This document shows, in pieces, positions 5,971-9,111 of a stretch of DNA of 9,111 nt (its first letter is position 1; each line of letters starts with the position of its first letter). Under the pieces are notes generated by a model. That model saw nothing but the letters and a program-made list of their open reading frames with translations, had not been told where the DNA came from and ran no database searches. The position numbers and the translations under genes are program-made. The stretch covers positions 1-9,111 of the forward strand of contig CALQCV020000063.1 in assembly GCA_943329165.2 (NCBI GenBank). The letters run 5' to 3'. The stretch is from Candidatus Nitrotoga sp. CP45. Its GTDB lineage: Bacteria > Bacteroidota > Bacteroidia > Flavobacteriales > Flavobacteriaceae.

Positions 5971-6711
5971 CTATTTTTTGTTAATTTTCTCCTGAAATAC
6001 AAAATAAGCACGTTGCGATGCTTTTTCTTCTGCCTTCTTTTTCGATGTCGCTCTTGCTTTAGCTATCACTTTCTCATCGATACTAAGTTTAACCCCAAAA
6101 TATTTTTGCCCATCGTTACCGTTGTCATCAAAAACATCAAAAAAGAATGATTTTTTTTCTTTTTGACACCATTCAATCAGCAAGCTTTTGTAACTAATAA
6201 CTTTTCCTTCGAGTTTGGCAATGTCAACATACGGAATGATGACACTTTTTTGGATAAACTTTTCACAAAAATCATAGCCTTTATCAAGAAAAATGGCACC
6301 AACCAATGCTTCAAAAATATTGCCGTGTATGTTTTCGCCAAAGTGCTGCGTAGGCACTTTACTTTCTACAAATCGGATTAAGTTTAAGTCTCTTCCCAAT
6401 TCATTTAAATGTTCCCGACTCACAATTTTGGAGCGCATTTTGGTCAAATAACCTTCATCTCCAGCAGGAGCTTTATTGTAAAGATGTGCAGCAATTACAG
6501 CACTTAACATGGCGTCGCCTAAAAATTCCAAACGCTCATAATTCATTGGATTTCCTATTACATCAGTTTGATTTGTGGAGCGATGGGTGAATGCTTTTTG
6601 GTAAAATATAATAGACTGTGGTTTGAAACCTATTATATTTTGAATTTCGTTAAAAAAAATCCCGTCTTCAGTTGAACGGGATTTTTGAAATATATTTTTT
6701 AGAATTTTCAT
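5971..6711 (-). CDS. rnc: Ribonuclease III
   Basis: RNase III cleaves double-stranded RNA in rRNA processing and mRNA turnover. The 246-residue protein has an endonuclease domain (about 25-160) and a double-stranded RNA-binding domain (about 172-240, ending A-R-A-T-S-K-K-K-A-E-E-K-A). The signature E-R-L-E-F-L-G-D-A-M-L supplies Glu59, Glu62 and Asp66. The second metal site reads N131-I-F-E134-A-L, whereas characterised enzymes have D-x-x-E, so Asp114 of the E. coli enzyme is replaced by Asn. The start at 6711 is 6 bp after the fabF stop, which indicates translation from the fabF message. Codons 9-20 form an intrinsic-terminator-like hairpin (6652-6686). The next in-frame Met, Met56, would delete part of the catalytic domain, so the start is kept. 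The N-terminal extension of about 25 residues fits flavobacterial homologues as I remember them. Confidence 0.96.
   Translation of the reverse strand: MKILKNIFQKSRSTEDGIFFNEIQNIIGFKPQSIIFYQKAFTHRSTNQTDVIGNPMNYERLEFLGDAMLSAVIAAHLYNKAPAGDEGYLTKMRSKIVSREHLNELGRDLNLIRFVESKVPTQHFGENIHGNIFEALVGAIFLDKGYDFCEKFIQKSVIIPYVDIAKLEGKVISYKSLLIEWCQKEKKSFFFDVFDDNGNDGQKYFGVKLSIDEKVIAKARATSKKKAEEKASQRAYFVFQEKINKK
6652..6686 (-). terminator. Intrinsic-terminator-like hairpin inside the rnc 5' coding region
   Basis: Read on -, AAAAATCCCGT (6686-6676) pairs perfectly with ACGGGATTTTT (6665-6655) across a 10-base loop. The T-run of the second arm continues to 6652, making eight T in a row. It begins 25 bases into rnc and 32 bases past the fabF stop. 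It has the stem, GC core and U-tract of a Rho-independent terminator for the fabF transcript, yet it encodes rnc residues 9-20. Confidence 0.72.
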
Positions 6712-6717
6712 CTAAAA

Positions 6718-7971
6718 TTAATCTTTTAATTTTTTGAATAATACGCAAGCATTGTGACCACCAAATCCAAAAGTGTTACTCATCGCTACATTGATTTCTC
6801 TTTTTTGAGCTTTGTTCAATGTTAAGTTCAAACTTGGATCAATATTTTCATCCACGACAGTATGATTAATTGTTGGAGGAACAATACCGTATTTCATGGC
6901 CAAAATAGAAGCAATCGCTTCAATCGCGCCAGCTGCACCAAGTAAATGACCAGTCATTGATTTGGTAGAATTGATATTGATATTTTTAGCATGACTACCA
7001 AAAACAGCACTTATTGCTTTCAATTCAGCAACATCACCAAGCGGAGTTGAGGTTCCGTGAGTATTGATGTGATCTACTTCTTCCGGTTTCATCCCGGCAT
7101 CGCGAAGTGTGTTATTCATAACTGCAATAACGCCAATTCCTTCCGGATGTGGAGCCGTTAAATGGTACGCATCTGATGACATTCCGCCACCACCAACTTC
7201 ACAATATATCTTAGCACCACGTGCTTTTGCGTGTTCATATTCTTCCAAAACTAAGGCACCAGCACCTTCACCAAGTACAAATCCGTCACGGGTAGCATCA
7301 AAAGGTCTTGAAGCAGTTTCCGGACTTTCATTTCGTGTTGATAAGGCTTGCATCGAATTAAATCCGCCCATTCCGGCGATAGTAACCGCAGCTTCTGAAC
7401 CACCGGAAACGATGACGTCACACATTCCTAAACGGATGTAATTGAAAGCATCAATCATGGCATTGGCAGAAGAAGCACAAGCAGAAACTGTAGTATAATT
7501 TGGACCCATAAATCCATTTCGCATCGAAATGTGAGCGGGCGCAATATCGGCAATCATTTTTGGGATAAAGAAAGGATTGAAACGTGGAGTTCCGTCGCCT
7601 TGCGCATAACTCATTACTTCTTCTTGGAAAGTCTCTAATCCGCCAATTCCGGCACCCCAAATTACACCAACTCTTTGTTTGTCGACATTGGAATCCGTAA
7701 TCCCGGCATCCGCAATGGCTTCTTGGCTTGCTGCAACAGCATACTGTGCAAACTTATCCATTCTTCTTGCCTCTTTGCGATCCATATAATCTTCAATGTT
7801 GAAGTTTTTGACTTCGCAGGCAAATTTTGTTTTATGCTTTTCGGTATCATAATAGGTAATTGGAGCAGCACCACTAACGCCATTAATTAAAGCGTTCCAA
7901 TATTCAGCGATGTTATTACCAATAGGTGTAATTGCACCTAAACCTGTTACTACAACTCGTTTTAACGTCAT
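6718..7971 (-). CDS. fabF: 3-oxoacyl-[acyl-carrier-protein] synthase II
   Basis: This condensing enzyme extends acyl-ACP with malonyl-ACP, releasing CO2, in the cytoplasmic type II fatty acid pathway. The 417 residues match FabF length. The catalytic triad is complete: nucleophile Cys165 in V-S-A-C-A-S-S-A-N-A, His305 in N-T-H-G-T-S-T-P-L-G-D and His342 in S-M-T-G-H-L-L-G-A-A-G-A, with Lys337 in the conserved S-T-K-S. The C-terminal loop N-T-F-G-F-G-G-H-N-A holds the Phe gatekeeper, and the N-terminus V-V-V-T-G-L-G-A-I-T-P-I-G is typical. Its substrate partner, ACP, is encoded 178 bp upstream on the same strand. An exact TAnnTTTG element lies between the two, so fabF may be transcribed both by read-through from acpP and from its own promoter. 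rnc follows after 6 bp. Confidence 0.97.
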   Translation of the reverse strand: MTLKRVVVTGLGAITPIGNNIAEYWNALINGVSGAAPITYYDTEKHKTKFACEVKNFNIEDYMDRKEARRMDKFAQYAVAASQEAIADAGITDSNVDKQRVGVIWGAGIGGLETFQEEVMSYAQGDGTPRFNPFFIPKMIADIAPAHISMRNGFMGPNYTTVSACASSANAMIDAFNYIRLGMCDVIVSGGSEAAVTIAGMGGFNSMQALSTRNESPETASRPFDATRDGFVLGEGAGALVLEEYEHAKARGAKIYCEVGGGGMSSDAYHLTAPHPEGIGVIAVMNNTLRDAGMKPEEVDHINTHGTSTPLGDVAELKAISAVFGSHAKNININSTKSMTGHLLGAAGAIEAIASILAMKYGIVPPTINHTVVDENIDPSLNLTLNKAQKREINVAMSNTFGFGGHNACVLFKKLKD

Positions 7972-8020
7972 AATTTATTTTTTACAATTGTATTTAAACA
8001 AATAATACCCATGTTATCTT

Positions 8021-8028
8021 CAAATATA
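8021..8028 (-). promoter_or_regulatory. Bacteroidota-type -7 promoter element of fabF
   Basis: Read on -, TATATTTG matches TAnnTTTG exactly and lies 49 bp before the fabF ATG. TTG candidates upstream are poorly spaced (13 or 24 bp). An imperfect inverted repeat (AATACCCATGT at 8004-8014, ACAAGGGTATT at 8041-8051, one mismatch) encloses the element and could be an operator. Confidence 0.48.
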
Positions 8029-8102
8029 ATCATTAAAGAGACAAGGGTATTTCAATATTTTTGAGATTGGATGTCAATCAGTTTTACTCTTTTAAGTAAA
8101 AA

Positions 8103-8141
8103 TAATAAAAATCCGTGAGCCTAGTTCAAGTCCCACGGATT
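8103..8141 (-). terminator. Hairpin after acpP, probable terminator or attenuator before fabF
   Basis: On -, AATCCGTG (8141-8134) pairs with CACGGATT (8117-8110) across a 16-base loop, followed by TTTATTATTTTTA. It begins 8 bp after the acpP stop. The T-tract is interrupted, so incomplete termination is plausible and would let acpP message exceed fabF message. The + strand side is also T-rich, but no + gene ends here. Confidence 0.72.
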
Positions 8142-8149
8142 CGTAATTA

Positions 8150-8386
8150 TTATTTTTTTGCTTCTTCGATGTAAGAAATAGCTTGACCTACAGTAGCAAT
8201 GTTTTCAGCTTGGTCGTCTGGAATCTGAATATCAAATTCTTTTTCGAACTCCATAATCAACTCAACAGTGTCTAATGAATCAGCTCCTAAATCATTGGTG
8301 AAGCTTGCTTCTGTTACAACTTCGTTTTCATCAACGCCTAATTTGTCTACAATAATCGCTTTAACTCTTGATGCAATGTCTGACAT
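8150..8386 (-). CDS. acpP: Acyl carrier protein
   Basis: ACP carries growing acyl chains on a phosphopantetheine arm in fatty acid synthesis and interacts with FabF, encoded next on the strand. The 78-residue, strongly acidic protein has the expected four-helix layout. Ser37 in [10 protein letters not shown] (34-43) is the phosphopantetheine attachment site, and recognition helix II follows with [10 protein letters not shown]. The C-terminal [10 protein letters not shown] helix is also typical. A well-spaced promoter lies just upstream and a hairpin just downstream, consistent with an abundant short transcript. Confidence 0.97.
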   Translation of the reverse strand: MSDIASRVKAIIVDKLGVDENEVVTEASFTNDLGADSLDTVELIMEFEKEFDIQIPDDQAENIATVGQAISYIEEAKK

Positions 8387-8416
8387 AATTTCTAATTTTA
8401 ATTTTTAATTTGTTGG

Positions 8417-8445
8417 CAAAAATAAAAAACTTTATCTTAAAACAA
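8417..8445 (-). promoter_or_regulatory. acpP promoter (-33 TTG, 18-bp spacer, -7 TATTTTTG)
   Basis: On -, TTG (8445-8443) and TATTTTTG (8424-8417) are separated by 18 bp, fitting the Bacteroidota consensus TTG-N17-23-TAnnTTTG. The -7 box lies 30 bp before the acpP ATG, giving a predicted leader of about 25 A/T-rich bases. This is the best-formed promoter in the window. Confidence 0.65.
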
Positions 8446-8544
8446 CATTTTTGTTAGTAAAAGTGGCCACGAAAATAAATAAATTATTTCAGAATCTTCT
8501 AAAAACATGGTTTTAATTCAAGTATTTATTCTTTTTTTGTGGTG

Positions 8545-8552
8545 TAATTTTG
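8545..8552 (+). promoter_or_regulatory. Bacteroidota-type -7 promoter element of purN
   Basis: TAATTTTG matches TAnnTTTG exactly, 83 bp before the purN ATG, with no convincing TTG at -33. The predicted leader of about 75 bases contains the 8-bp hairpin at 8563-8602. Confidence 0.45.
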
Positions 8553-8562
8553 TTTTAAATGA

Positions 8563-8602
8563 AATCGCCGCAGCCAATTAAACAATTATAATGACGGCGA
8601 TT
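8563..8602 (+). repeat. Inverted repeat in the purN leader
   Basis: AATCGCCG (8563-8570) and CGGCGATT (8595-8602) form a perfect 8-bp stem, GC-rich against its AT-rich surroundings, with a 24-base loop containing CAATTA twice. No T-tract follows on +. It lies within the predicted untranslated leader of purN, 33 bp before the start codon. It may be a leader structure or an operator. The rest of the 249-bp gap (8387-8635) holds only the promoter elements and a short GTGGCCAC palindrome (8463-8470). Confidence 0.45.
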
Positions 8603-8635
8603 CCATATTCCTTTGAAAAATAATGTTATCTTCAT

Positions 8636-9111
8636 ATGAAAAAGATTTTGCTTTTTGCTTCAGGCACTGGTTCCAATGTGGAAAATATTATTCAATATTT
8701 CAAAAACAACCCCGATGTTGAAATAGCTGGTGTTTTCAGTAACAATTCAAATGCTATAGTTTTAGACAAAGCAAAAAAGCATAATGTTCCAACACTTATT
8801 TTCAATAGAGAACAACTTACAGAAGGATTTGTTTTAGATAAAATGACGGAGTTTAAACCCGACCTGATTGTTTTGGCGGGTTTTCTATGGAAAATGCCCG
8901 AAGCAATAGTAAACGTTTATCCCAATAAAATAATCAATATACATCCGGCATTACTCCCAAAATATGGAGGAAAAGGCATGTATGGAATGAAAGTCCATCA
9001 AACTGTTTTGGAGAATAAGGAAAAAGAAACCGGAATTACAATTCATTATGTAAACGAACATTACGACGAAGGTGAATTCATTTTTCAGCAAAAAGTTGCT
9101 ATCGAAGATTG
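8636..9111 (+). CDS. purN: Phosphoribosylglycinamide formyltransferase, N-terminal part (3' end outside window)
   Basis: PurN transfers a formyl group from 10-formyltetrahydrofolate to GAR in purine synthesis. The frame runs from ATG 8636 to the window edge, 158 codons of a usual 190-210. The phosphate loop reads F-A-S-G-T-G-S-N (7-14). The catalytic residues are all present: Asn101 and His103 in I-N-I-H-P-A-L-L-P and Asp144 in H-Y-D-E-G, matching E. coli Asn106, His108 and Asp144. Residues 109-117 (K-Y-G-G-K-G-M-Y-G) form the loop after the active site, and H-Q-T-V-L (121-125) with T-G-I-T-I-H-Y-V are further signatures. It diverges from acpP across 249 bp. There is no sign of a frameshift in the visible part. 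Confidence 0.95.
   Translation, partial: MKKILLFASGTGSNVENIIQYFKNNPDVEIAGVFSNNSNAIVLDKAKKHNVPTLIFNREQLTEGFVLDKMTEFKPDLIVLAGFLWKMPEAIVNVYPNKIINIHPALLPKYGGKGMYGMKVHQTVLENKEKETGITIHYVNEHYDEGEFIFQQKVAIED

Noticed and set aside
7109..7441. A 110-codon open frame on + opposite fabF.
   Set aside because: It is antisense to a complete, motif-rich fabF, has no recognisable protein features and no leader signals.
8118..8141. A tRNA-like T-arm string (GTTCAAGTCC) in the acpP/fabF gap.
   Set aside because: The bases flanking the loop do not form a five-pair T-stem, and no anticodon or D arm precedes it. The sequence is better explained as the loop and arm of the hairpin after acpP.
1..9111. A mobile element, CRISPR array, toxin-antitoxin or defence module.
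   Set aside because: Every gene-sized frame is a recognised core gene or a lineage-typical protein. I saw no transposase, integrase, regularly spaced repeats or attachment sites.

Overview
The window looks like a chromosomal segment of a Flavobacterium-type bacterium (Bacteroidota, Flavobacteriaceae). The grounds are low GC content, A-rich leaders without strong Shine-Dalgarno sequences, several TAnnTTTG -7 promoter elements (the Bacteroidota sigma-A type), an IPExxxVDY-family protein that I know only from this group, and the gene run purN / acpP-fabF-rnc-IPExxxVDY-pyk. All assignments come from reading the translations; no database search was run.

Layout. Bases 1-248 (+) are the 3' end of pgi (glucose-6-phosphate isomerase), closed by a strong intrinsic terminator. 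Next on + are a small four-helix membrane protein with several histidines (333-755, own promoter and terminator) and an exported RlpA-like double-psi beta-barrel protein (840-1379). Its stop codon abuts the stop of a convergent CYTH-domain protein on - (1380-1847). dinB (DNA polymerase IV) starts 41 bp away from the CYTH start, divergently (1889-2971, +). A 166-bp gap with a long inverted repeat separates dinB from the - strand block.

The - strand block, in transcription order, is acpP (8386-8150), fabF (7971-6718), rnc (6711-5971), an IPExxxVDY protein (5856-5353), pyk (5347-3917) and a Bax inhibitor-1/YccA-like membrane protein (3884-3138). acpP and fabF supply the carrier and an elongating condensing enzyme of type II fatty acid synthesis. 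rnc encodes the double-strand RNA endonuclease, and pyk the last step of glycolysis. Short gaps (6, 5 and 32 bp) suggest co-transcription of fabF-rnc and of IPExxxVDY-pyk-BI-1. Signals divide the block: a promoter before acpP, a hairpin after acpP, a promoter before fabF, a terminator-like hairpin inside the first 20 codons of rnc, and a palindrome-rich 114-bp gap after rnc. The window ends in purN (from 8636, +), which diverges from acpP across a 249-bp intergenic region.

This is mostly core-genome DNA. I see no mobile element, CRISPR array, defence system, tRNA or rRNA, and no clearly novel multi-gene system. The main points of interest are regulatory and biochemical: the intrinsic-terminator-like hairpin embedded in rnc codons, substitutions at catalytic positions of RNase III (Asp to Asn) and the RlpA-like protein (Glu to Lys), a potassium-independence signature in pyruvate kinase, and paired palindromes in the rnc/IPExxxVDY gap. 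No gene-free stretch exceeds 300 bp.
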